DNA of 12,684 nt from Nitrososphaerota archaeon. GTDB lineage: Archaea > Thermoproteota > Nitrososphaeria > Nitrososphaerales > Gagatemarchaeaceae. Below the pieces are notes generated by a model. It had not been told where the DNA came from and searched no databases. It saw nothing but the letters and a program-made list of their open reading frames with translations. The stretch covers positions 1 to 12,684 of the forward strand of contig VBPP01000239.1 of the NCBI GenBank assembly GCA_005877365.1, given 5' to 3'. Positions 1-6,103 of the stretch are shown here, piece by piece (the first letter of the stretch is position 1; each line of letters begins with the position of its first letter). Position numbers and translations under genes: made by a program.

Positions 1-1667
1 CCGGCGAGTGGGTTCGTGACATTCCACTGTGTCCCGTAGTCAGCGAGATAGGTGGTCGGAGACGACGATAATTGTGAAGACTGACGAGCACCCGATGAGG
101 TGAAGGTCACGGAGGGGGCGGCGGACGGGGCGCCTCCCCTCGTCGTGTAGCTAAAGGTCAGGGGGACTGGCGTGCCGGGCATCCTCACCCCGGCTATCCA
201 CGTCGACCATCCACTCTGACTTCCGTACTGCCCAGCGACCCAGACGAAAGAGGGGTCGGATGGGTCGGTCGTTGCGCCGAAGTAATCGCCGTACCTGCAC
301 ACGGGGTATTCAGGGCAGAATCCCGTCGCATTGACCTCCGGACCCGATCCTGCTGCCAAAAAAGTGATGGGTTGCTCGAGAGTGTTCTTGGGGTCGGCAA
401 AACCGTGCATCGCGACTGCCACGGAGGGATAGACCGACGAGTTCGAGTAGCCGAAGATGACGAAGAGGTCACCCTTCGAGTCCGCCCGAAGGGCGGGATA
501 GTAGTAGTAGTAACCGGGAGTGGCGACGTCCCAGTCCTGCACCACCGAGTTCGTGTTCGTGTTCACCTGAATAAGGCGGAGGCAGGAGCGAAGCACAGAG
601 TCGCCGGCTGGAGTACATCCATCATTGAGGGAGACCCACATCGTCCCGTTGGACCAGCTAGCGTCGAGAACGCGATTATCACCCGTATCGATCTTTGTGG
701 CCGCATTCAGTTGGGGAGCGGGCGGCGGGGCGTGCAGGGTAGAAATGGACAGTACGCGTTGGCTTATCTGGACGTTCGGAGGAACCCCGGTGACAGAGTA
801 GAGGTTCAGCCCGGAGCCCGAGGTAAAAGAGCTGATGATGTATTCGGTCTTGGTTGAGGTAAGCGAGTGGACGGGATGCAGAGAGAAGAGGCTACTGTCT
901 GGCGGGATGACCTGGTACTCGACGGAGGCGCCTGTGAGCATCTGAGATTTGTTGAAAATCCAGTACTGGAGCCCGACGAAGGTCCCGCTGCACCCCTTCG
1001 AGCCCGGAAGGAAGTCGTTAGCGGAGACCATCACCTTGTCGTCGTTGACTCCGAGGATGGGCTGGTCGGGGCAGTACCCCGAAGTCTTGAAGGAGTACGT
1101 GTGCCAGCTCCCGGTAGGGTCGTCGGAGGCTGAGGCCCCAACCCTCACGGACCCCTGACTGACGTCCAGCAGCGAAGCAAACCACCTCCCGCTCTGCGAA
1201 TCGTACAGTACCTTGGGATCGCCGATGTAGTCACTCCCGCTTCCCCACAGTGAGGCAAGCCCCGAAACCTTGACGAGTGCGCCCTGCTTCGTCCAGACCC
1301 CGTACACTATGTTGACCATCTCGACGATGTAGTTGGGGCCCGCAGCAATCTGCACATCGGGAGGAGTAGCGCGATCAGTGCAGGTGAAGCCGGCGCCACA
1401 CGCGTAACTCGTGCCGTACGACAAACCGGCGAACCCGGTCGCGAGAGGGGAATTCGCGGAAGGCGCCGGTTGTGACTCGGACCCGACCACGCCTCCCCCT
1501 GTATCGTTCGCTGCGGAGATCACGCCTTGAATGGTGTGGACAGACGAAATCAGGGGGGCAGGTCTACCCGCGGTCGGGTTCGCATCCTTCGAGGAGGAGA
1601 CGGCGGAGTTTGAAAGAAGAAGAACGGCCAGTAGGAATTCGGACGCGACCAGTCGGGTTCGTTTCAT
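1..1667 (-). CDS. Large secreted surface protein, partial (C-terminus beyond window)
   Basis: The frame is open from ATG at 1667 down to base 1 without a stop (555 codons plus two bases), so the C-terminus lies outside the window. Residues 1-26 look like a signal peptide: basic MKRTR, then a hydrophobic core LLAVLLL, then small and serine residues. Residues about 100-500 form a beta-rich region (ATPPDVQIAAGPN, YIGDPKVLYDSQSGRWFAS, CPDQPILGVNDD) resembling sialidase/beta-propeller-like bacterial and archaeal exoproteins. From about 500 an Ig-like repeat begins (VPLTFSYTTRGG, SPTTYLADYG, WNVTNPLA), which I recall from archaeal secreted proteins. There are eight cysteines, two of the gaps being C-x5-C, consistent with disulfides, and several N-x-S/T sequons. 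Five consecutive Tyr lie near residue 388. The substrate is unknown; 'surface or adhesin-like' is inference. Several open frames on the plus strand here are shadows of this gene. Confidence 0.85.
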   Translation of the reverse strand, partial: MKRTRLVASEFLLAVLLLSNSAVSSSKDANPTAGRPAPLISSVHTIQGVISAANDTGGGVVGSESQPAPSANSPLATGFAGLSYGTSYACGAGFTCTDRATPPDVQIAAGPNYIVEMVNIVYGVWTKQGALVKVSGLASLWGSGSDYIGDPKVLYDSQSGRWFASLLDVSQGSVRVGASASDDPTGSWHTYSFKTSGYCPDQPILGVNDDKVMVSANDFLPGSKGCSGTFVGLQYWIFNKSQMLTGASVEYQVIPPDSSLFSLHPVHSLTSTKTEYIISSFTSGSGLNLYSVTGVPPNVQISQRVLSISTLHAPPPAPQLNAATKIDTGDNRVLDASWSNGTMWVSLNDGCTPAGDSVLRSCLRLIQVNTNTNSVVQDWDVATPGYYYYYPALRADSKGDLFVIFGYSNSSVYPSVAVAMHGFADPKNTLEQPITFLAAGSGPEVNATGFCPEYPVCRYGDYFGATTDPSDPSFVWVAGQYGSQSGWSTWIAGVRMPGTPVPLTFSYTTRGGAPSAAPSVTFTSSGARQSSQLSSSPTTYLADYGTQWNVTNPLA

Positions 1668-1683
1668 TTTTCGATACCTATTG

Positions 1684-1723
1684 GCACCCTTCCTTTCGTC
1701 ATATTAAATACTGAAAAGGGTGC
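1684..1723. repeat. Perfect 8-bp inverted repeat around the TATA box
   Basis: GCACCCTT (1684-1691) and AAGGGTGC (1716-1723) are exact reverse complements separated by 24 bp, and the TATA-like element lies between them. The geometry fits an operator for a dimeric regulator, or a hairpin at the 3' end of the phosphoesterase transcript, though that gene's stop is at 1742-1744 just upstream. Function is inferred. Confidence 0.45.
1701..1711 (-). promoter_or_regulatory. TATA box of the secreted-protein gene
   Basis: On the minus strand this reads GTATTTAATAT, an AT-rich island in GC-rich surroundings. Initiation about 27 nt downstream would fall near 1679 and give a leader of roughly 12 nt before ATG 1667. 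A separate promoter means the gene need not depend on the phosphoesterase upstream. Confidence 0.55.
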
Positions 1724-1741
1724 AAGGTCGCCTAGCCCAGG

Positions 1742-2776
1742 TCAGATCGGCTCGAAGGTTCGGGGCTTCTGGCTGAAATCGAACGCCTCGCTCATGTTGT
1801 TCGCGGAGGCGTCGCGGGTGCTGAGCGCCTTCAGCCCGAAGAGAGTTTCAATGAACTTCAAGATCGAGGTGTGGTCGTTCGTCTGGCTGTCTACGTATCT
1901 CCTCTTCGCGTAGGGAGAGATTACGAGGCAGGGCACTCTGAACCCGTAGCCGTAGGAGTCAACCTGCGGCGGCGCCACATGATCGTACCAACCTCCGTAG
2001 TCGTCCCAGGCCACGTAGGCCGCCAATGAACCCCAGTACTTCGATGCCCCGAGGCCGTTGACCAGGCTGGCGACGGAGTTCGCGCCCAACTGGATGTTTT
2101 CCGGGGCATGCTCGGATCCCCCTGAGGCCCCGATCACCCACGATATCTGCGGCAGGTTGCCTTTCGAAAGGTCCTGCGCGAACCTCGCTGAGCCTGCGAA
2201 GTTCGCCTTCAAGCCCGGGTTACGCTGCACGTACTCGAAGCCCTTGAACCATCTGTTGAATCCGTAGACTCTCCAGGTGATCCGTTTCCCATCCAGCTGC
2301 TTGAAAATCGGCTCGAAGGCCAGGGTCGGCGGCAGTTTGTTCGAGGTGTTACCGCCAGAGGTCCCGGCGACGAGGTACAGGTGATTGGGCGCGCTCTGCG
2401 TCATCACGGAGGTGAAGAATCTGTCGCAGAGCACGTAGCTCTTAGCCGCCTTCCAGTAGTGGGGGATGTCCGTTCCATCGTAGAACCCCATCGTCTGACT
2501 CCCGCGTTCGGTGTAGACGAATGCATCCATCTTTCCCCCGTCGTAATCCGAATGAGCCGCGTCCCAGCCGTGGGGCATATCCGGTGGGCCGAGGTTTGAA
2601 AGGTGAAACGGCTTCACGCACTGCGAGGAGCCCGGGGACTGGGGGAGGCAGATATTCTTCCCAGAAGTGCCGTTGGCGCCCGGAAAGGCCCCAAAATAGC
2701 AATCGAAGGTGTGATTCTCCTGGAATATCACGACTATGTTCTTAATCGCGGAGATCCCCTGCTGGGAGGAAACCAA
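1742..2776 (-). CDS. Phosphoesterase family protein (phospholipase C / acid phosphatase type)
   Basis: A 344-residue member of the phosphoesterase family that includes bacterial phospholipases C and AcpA-type acid phosphatases, which hydrolyse phosphate mono- or diesters through a metal centre. Visible family motifs: IKNIVVIFQENHTFDCYFG at residues 11-29 (family usual ENRSFDHYFG, with metal-ligand Glu20-Asn21), IPHYWKAAKSYVLCDRFF at 104-121, SAPNHLYLVAGTSGG at 128-142, GGSEHAPENI at 219-228 and WDDYGGWYDHVAPP at 257-270. It is shorter than many bacterial members (about 450-700 residues), lacking a C-terminal extension. The start is TTG: an in-frame TAA lies two codons upstream and motif 1 begins by residue 11, leaving no room for a signal peptide, although most relatives are exported. 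The TATA-like box 27 nt upstream suggests a leaderless transcript. Substrate cannot be read from sequence. Confidence 0.9.
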   Translation of the reverse strand: MVSSQQGISAIKNIVVIFQENHTFDCYFGAFPGANGTSGKNICLPQSPGSSQCVKPFHLSNLGPPDMPHGWDAAHSDYDGGKMDAFVYTERGSQTMGFYDGTDIPHYWKAAKSYVLCDRFFTSVMTQSAPNHLYLVAGTSGGNTSNKLPPTLAFEPIFKQLDGKRITWRVYGFNRWFKGFEYVQRNPGLKANFAGSARFAQDLSKGNLPQISWVIGASGGSEHAPENIQLGANSVASLVNGLGASKYWGSLAAYVAWDDYGGWYDHVAPPQVDSYGYGFRVPCLVISPYAKRRYVDSQTNDHTSILKFIETLFGLKALSTRDASANNMSEAFDFSQKPRTFEPI

Positions 2777-2798
2777 GGCTTACCCGCCGGAATGAGAA

Positions 2799-2810
2799 TT
2801 CTTATAGTTA
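2799..2810. promoter_or_regulatory. Shared TATA-like box of a divergent leaderless promoter pair
   Basis: The element TTCTTATAGTTA (TAACTATAAGAA on the other strand) is the only AT-rich stretch between the phosphoesterase start (2776) and the HExxE protein start (2832). Its TTATA centre, base 2804, is exactly halfway: 28 nt from each start codon. With the usual archaeal distance from TATA centre to initiation, transcripts in both directions would begin at or within a base or two of the start codon. Confidence 0.55.
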
Positions 2811-2831
2811 CTGCTCTCCTCGCTTATGTAA

Positions 2832-3578
2832 ATGGCGAACATCAAGATTCAGATTGTCAACGAGAGCACAGTGCTCTCAGACGCGCAGGTGCGGGCGGCC
2901 GTCCCCGCCTTCCAGACTCAGGTCCGTCGTGACTTCGCCGCCGCCTTTGGGATAGACGCGGACCTCTCGTTCGTCCCCCAGGGCACCAACCCAGACCCTT
3001 CTTCTTGGATGTTGGTTATCCTGGACAACTCGGACCAGGCGAACGCGCTCGGCTATCACGACCTCTCCCCGAGCGGGATGCCGCTGGCGAAGGCGTTCGC
3101 AGGGGAAGATATCCGGAACGGCCTTCAGTGGCCCGTCACTGTGACCCATGAAATGCTCGAGATGCTCGCCGATCCCGATGTCAACCTCACTGTATTCGTG
3201 CAGGATGCCAACTCCACGGGTGGGGTAATCTACGCGTACGAGGTCTGCGATGCCTGCGAGGCGGATTCGCTGGCATACAATATCGGAGGGGTCAAGGTCT
3301 CGGATTTCGTCTACCCGACATGGTTCGAATCCTTCAGAGCAGAGGGAAGCACCCAGTTCGACTTCGGAAATAAGATCACGAAGCCATTCCAGATTCTGCC
3401 GGGCGGATACATTGGGGCATTCAACGTAACATCAGGGTCCGGCTGGCAACAACTCACGGCGACGGCCGGTGGAATCAAGCCTGTGGATCTCAGGAGGGCC
3501 GGTGTGAGGGTGGATAGCCGAATTTCTCGCCGGAGCAAGCCAAGAAAAGAGTGGAAAAGGAGTGTTGTGAGAGAGTGA
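2832..3578 (+). CDS. HExxE-motif putative metallopeptidase-like protein
   Basis: A 248-residue protein starting at ATG 2832, leaderless by promoter position. The core VTVTHEMLEMLADP (residues 102-115) carries H106-E107-x-x-E110, a zincin-like HExxE arrangement, followed by YEVCDACEAD (136-145) and GVKVSDFVYPTWF (153-165). I recall this combination (HExLE..DP, EVCDPCE, VSxFVxPxWF) from uncharacterised bacterial proteins; I know no established function. Metal binding and proteolysis are inferred from the motif alone. The N-terminal 60 residues (IKIQIVNESTVLSDAQVRAA) look like a folded alpha/beta lead-in, not a signal peptide. After residue 220 the tail is strongly basic (about ten Arg/Lys in the last 28) and may be unstructured or bind nucleic acid or membrane. 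It is divergent from the phosphoesterase and shares its promoter region, suggesting linked expression. Confidence 0.75.
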   Translation: MANIKIQIVNESTVLSDAQVRAAVPAFQTQVRRDFAAAFGIDADLSFVPQGTNPDPSSWMLVILDNSDQANALGYHDLSPSGMPLAKAFAGEDIRNGLQWPVTVTHEMLEMLADPDVNLTVFVQDANSTGGVIYAYEVCDACEADSLAYNIGGVKVSDFVYPTWFESFRAEGSTQFDFGNKITKPFQILPGGYIGAFNVTSGSGWQQLTATAGGIKPVDLRRAGVRVDSRISRRSKPRKEWKRSVVRE

Positions 3579-3971
3579 GCTTGAGGACGTCTCCTAAGGG
3601 GAAGGTGCCGAGAGTCGAATCAATCAATTCTCAGCAACTCCTTTGTTTCTTAACAATTCCATCTGCTTCATTGTCGCCCTTGGTTCTTCATTGTCAGACA
3701 TCACCACCGATAATATTTGAACGCCAAAAATCAAAATCCTTTCTCTCTGTTTCGGTCGACTGATCTATTCGGTGAGACTCTAACAACGCCACCCGCCTTC
3801 TATCCGAGCCTAAGCGGGGTCGCTAAGTAGAGGAACTCTCTTTTTGATTTCGCAATGAAGTAAGAAGAGAAACGCGAACGCCGCGATAAACGGAGTGATG
3901 CGTATACCCGAGCTCGCGCCAGGAAAGCCGAAGGCGATACCGCGGTATCGTTCTGGGGTCATGGCAGGAAA
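3579..3971. other. Convergent intergenic region, no convincing gene
   Basis: This 393-bp gap lies between the ends of two convergent genes. About 3620-3770 is clearly more AT-rich than the flanks and holds pyrimidine-rich runs on the plus strand (CTCTCTTTTT near 3836-3845, CCTTTCTCTCTG near 3740) that could act as archaeal T-rich terminators for the HExxE gene. A 25-codon minus-strand frame at 3624-3701 (begins MSDNEEPRAT) follows a GGTGGTG and a TATA-like AAATATTATC; too short to call a gene. A perfect palindrome at 3935-3950 is listed separately. I see no tRNA T-arm or other known RNA. Confidence 0.6.
3935..3950. repeat. Perfect 16-bp palindrome downstream of the membrane-protein gene
   Basis: CGATACCGCGGTATCG equals its own reverse complement over 16 bases. 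It starts about 22 bp beyond the stop codon of the minus-strand membrane-protein gene, so on that transcript it lies in the 3' untranslated part. It may form a 3'-end hairpin only with opening of the centre, or bind a dimeric protein. No T-run follows on the minus strand, so a bacterial-style terminator is not supported. Confidence 0.4.
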
Positions 3972-4706
3972 CTAGGCGACCTCCACAGCTCTCTTAATTC
4001 TCATGGGTTGCTGCCATGCTGCCAGGCTCCTAGGCGGCCTTGACAGACTGTAGACCTTCCATCCCAGGAGGATGGGAAGGATGACAAATATGGGAAGGAC
4101 AAGAAGGGCGGACAAGATGGAGGTGACCCCAAAGAAAGATATCGCCACGACCGTAGCCGCCCCGAGCACCACGCTCAACCCGCCAAAGCCCTTGCCAAAG
4201 GCCGGGGCCCTGAACATGGCCACTCCGAGAACGATGATACCTGCCGACAGGAGGAGTATCGCTGCGGTGTCAAACTGATTGAACATGCCCTGGGTCGCCT
4301 GCCACACGAGGGCGAGCGTCGCCTGCTCCACGGGGGTCGCCCCGGGAGCATGATAGAGGTTGGAGATCGAGTCGAAAGCGACCTGCGTGCTGGATTCAAC
4401 AAAGAGCACCCCTAGACCTAGAACGAAGAGGACGCTCCCGAAGAGCGCGGGCGCGAGGCTCGTCCCGCCGAGAGCCCGATACAGGGCGAGGATAAGGGCA
4501 ACCCGGAAGATGTTGACCACAAAGTCGAGGCCATTCCCCACCGCAATGGCCGCTCTGACATCGGGGAACCTCATGACCAATCCCGCGGGGTCGGCAGGCG
4601 CCGGTGGCACAAAACCAAATAGTGTGATGGGGACGAGAATGAAGACGATGCCAGCCAGCATTCCGGCCAGACCACCCCATCGCAGAAGGCTCTTCTCCTC
4701 GCTCAT
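3972..4706 (-). CDS. Six-helix integral membrane protein, DUF4386-like
   Basis: A 244-residue hydrophobic protein with about six membrane segments, near residues 12-32, 52-77, 83-105, 140-165, 172-193 and 196-218, a short charged N-terminus (MSEEKSLLRW) and a basic C-terminal tail (RPPRSLAAWQQPMRIKRAVE), which suggests a cytoplasmic C-terminus. The opening RWGGLAGMLAGIVFILVPI and the segment order resemble the DUF4386 family, whose biochemical role is unknown; this assignment is from memory of pattern only. The start is ATG with a clear Shine-Dalgarno AAGGAG eight bases upstream. It follows the PH/zinc-ribbon gene by 35 bp on the same strand and is probably cotranscribed with it. No transport or catalytic motif is visible. 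Confidence 0.75.
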   Translation of the reverse strand: MSEEKSLLRWGGLAGMLAGIVFILVPITLFGFVPPAPADPAGLVMRFPDVRAAIAVGNGLDFVVNIFRVALILALYRALGGTSLAPALFGSVLFVLGLGVLFVESSTQVAFDSISNLYHAPGATPVEQATLALVWQATQGMFNQFDTAAILLLSAGIIVLGVAMFRAPAFGKGFGGLSVVLGAATVVAISFFGVTSILSALLVLPIFVILPILLGWKVYSLSRPPRSLAAWQQPMRIKRAVEVA

Positions 4707-4714
4707 TGGTTCTT

Positions 4715-4720
4715 CTCCTT
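4715..4720 (-). promoter_or_regulatory. Shine-Dalgarno site of the membrane-protein gene
   Basis: AAGGAG on the minus strand, eight bases before ATG 4706. It fixes that start and fits an internal operon position, in contrast to the leaderless first genes in this window. Confidence 0.7.
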
Positions 4721-4741
4721 CAAGATCTAATCAATTAACAC

Positions 4742-5239
4742 TCACTGCGGACCGCCGCAGGATGAGCAGAAGGCCGCCTCGGGCGGTAGACGGTGGCCGC
4801 AGTCTATACAGAATTTGGTTGCCTGTTGTGCTGGGTGAGCGATGTGCGAGGTCTGATTCAATGCTGACGGTGGAGTTCGTGGTGGGATGAACCTGATTCC
4901 TCCCAGACTTCCCTTCAGACTGTAGATCTGTGCCTTCCAGACTCCCGGGTTCTGTGCATGGACCTTGTAGGCGACCACCCGGCCGCCCGGGGTTCGTGCA
5001 CCGATCACCAGGACCTTCCACAGAGTCCCCTCGACTCTCACGTAGCTTATCTCGTCGAGAGTGAGGTCGAGAAGTGGGGTCTCCGTCTTTCGCAAAACCC
5101 CGGACCTATGAATCAGGATGAGCCTTCGGTCCGTAAGGTAGAGCATACCGTTCCCAGAGACAGGTTGCTCGATAGAGGCGTGGCGACTCAACAGGACGGG
5201 CTCGTCGGGTCCGAACAATTGGACGTTCTTCAGCGTCAA
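4742..5239 (-). CDS. PH-like domain protein with C-terminal zinc ribbon
   Basis: A 165-residue protein in two parts. Residues about 8-115 look like a bacterial/archaeal PH or GRAM-like domain: a DEPVLLSRHASI strand, then GMLYLTDRRLILIHRSG (31-47), LDEISYVRVEG (61-71) and a final helix region around VWKAQIYSLKG. A Pro/Thr-rich linker follows, then a zinc ribbon with C144-x2-C147 and C158-x2-C161 (FCIDCGHRLPPEAAFCSSCGG). Such proteins are usually cytoplasmic and small; the PH part may bind lipid or a protein partner, and the ribbon commonly mediates association. The start is TTG at 5239, since an in-frame TAG lies three codons upstream and the domain begins by residue 8; a weak TATA-like CAAATT about 27 nt upstream suggests a leaderless message. 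Probable operon with the membrane protein 35 bp downstream, which may be its partner (inference). Confidence 0.8.
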   Translation of the reverse strand: MTLKNVQLFGPDEPVLLSRHASIEQPVSGNGMLYLTDRRLILIHRSGVLRKTETPLLDLTLDEISYVRVEGTLWKVLVIGARTPGGRVVAYKVHAQNPGVWKAQIYSLKGSLGGIRFIPPRTPPSALNQTSHIAHPAQQATKFCIDCGHRLPPEAAFCSSCGGPQ

Positions 5240-5452
5240 CGTTCGCTATCCGTGGACGAGAGGAATTTGTCGTTCTTGGCTCCTTTTGTTTGACAAGTTG
5301 GTCAGGAATAACAATAGGAGGGAGGCGGCTTCGGCCGAGACGCGAGATCTCGCACCCGTTGCTTACGCCTTCGTTTGGCCAGAGAGAAGGGCTGGTTGGG
5401 TGACAAAACAGCGCCAACGACTGACTTGGATGGCTAGCCAAGAGGTGTTGTC

Positions 5453-6004
5453 TCATCGCTTCACTGCGCGAGATAAAGAATTGCCGTAACTGTTGTAATG
5501 GACCCTCCGCTCGAGCGGTTGGCGATTCAATCTTCGTGGTATCTCGGCAGGTTTTCCGAGTGGAATTATCCCAATCGGCCTGACTTCTTTCGGGAGCCCC
5601 AGGACCTTCGACACCCTCTCATCATCGAAAGCCCCCACGAAGCAGGCTCCCAAGCCTAGCTCAACGGCGGAGAGCAGTATTATGAAAGATGCGAATGAAC
5701 CATCGATGATGCTGTAGAAATCCCTCCCCCTCTCCCCATACCTTCCAACATTCCTCCTCGTGTCAGAGCAGACGACGATTACCACGGGCGCCTTTCCTAC
5801 GAAGGCCTGCCCAAGAGCCGCCTCAGCCAGGCTCTTCTTGACGCCCTCGTCCCTAACGACCACGAAGTCCTGCGGCTCCAGATGCCCGGCGCTAGGAGCC
5901 CTCCACGCATTTCTCAAAATTCTCCATACCTTGTCATCCTCGATTGCGTCTCGTCTGAAGGCCCGAATCATGGCTCGCCTCCGCAACAGTGACTCTAGTT
6001 GCAA
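5453..6004 (-). CDS. Nitroreductase-family FMN oxidoreductase
   Basis: A 183-residue nitroreductase-fold flavoprotein. Conserved features: RRRAMIRAFRRDAI (8-21; family usual RRSIRxF, phosphate of FMN), APSAGHLEPQDFVVV (36-50; usual APSAGNLQPW), the central helix GSFASFIILLSAVELGLGACFVGAF (102-126) and VLGLPKEVRPIGIIPLGKPAE (134-154). Members use NAD(P)H and bound FMN to reduce nitro groups, quinones or specialised substrates; which one cannot be told here. The Asn usually found in SAGN is His41, a mild deviation near the flavin. The start is TTG 6004, supported by GGAGG seven bases upstream; the next candidate, ATG at 5971, would cut into the Arg-rich FMN motif. It follows coaBC by 99 bp on the same strand with no evident promoter between, so cotranscription is likely. 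Confidence 0.88.
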   Translation of the reverse strand: MQLESLLRRRAMIRAFRRDAIEDDKVWRILRNAWRAPSAGHLEPQDFVVVRDEGVKKSLAEAALGQAFVGKAPVVIVVCSDTRRNVGRYGERGRDFYSIIDGSFASFIILLSAVELGLGACFVGAFDDERVSKVLGLPKEVRPIGIIPLGKPAEIPRRLNRQPLERRVHYNSYGNSLSRAVKR

Positions 6005-6011
6005 CTCACCC

Positions 6012-6016
6012 CCTCC
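6012..6016 (-). promoter_or_regulatory. Shine-Dalgarno site selecting a TTG start
   Basis: GGAGG on the minus strand, with a seven-base spacer to TTG 6004. It supports the non-ATG start of the nitroreductase gene over the ATG 11 codons further in. Confidence 0.6.
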
Positions 6017-6103
6017 CCAACTCGTCGAGGCATGCCCTCCCGTTGGCGCGGATGCGCGGGGGAGTTCCAGTCTTCAGCCGGAGCATCCCTGTGGTCGACG
6101 AAC

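Noticed and set aside
482..496. A 6-bp GC hairpin with a three-base loop (CCGCCC/GGGCGG)
   Set aside because: It lies within coding sequence (Pro-Ala-Leu-Arg-Ala-Asp) and is easily explained by GC-rich codon use.
497..512. A GTA trinucleotide run
   Set aside because: It encodes five consecutive tyrosines in the secreted protein; too short to count as a microsatellite of interest.
372..1714. Several plus-strand open frames of 69-161 codons
   Set aside because: They lie opposite the continuous minus-strand secreted-protein frame, which has a signal peptide, a start with a TATA box and recognisable repeats; the plus frames are Arg/Gly-rich shadows.
3770..3830. A tRNA-like GC stretch in the convergent gap
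   Set aside because: No T-arm GGTTCRA, no anticodon stem and no acceptor pairing could be assembled on either strand.
4360..4890. A 176-codon plus-strand frame
   Set aside because: It spans the antisense of two real genes (membrane protein and PH/zinc ribbon) and their spacer, and its translation is a basic low-complexity mix without any motif.
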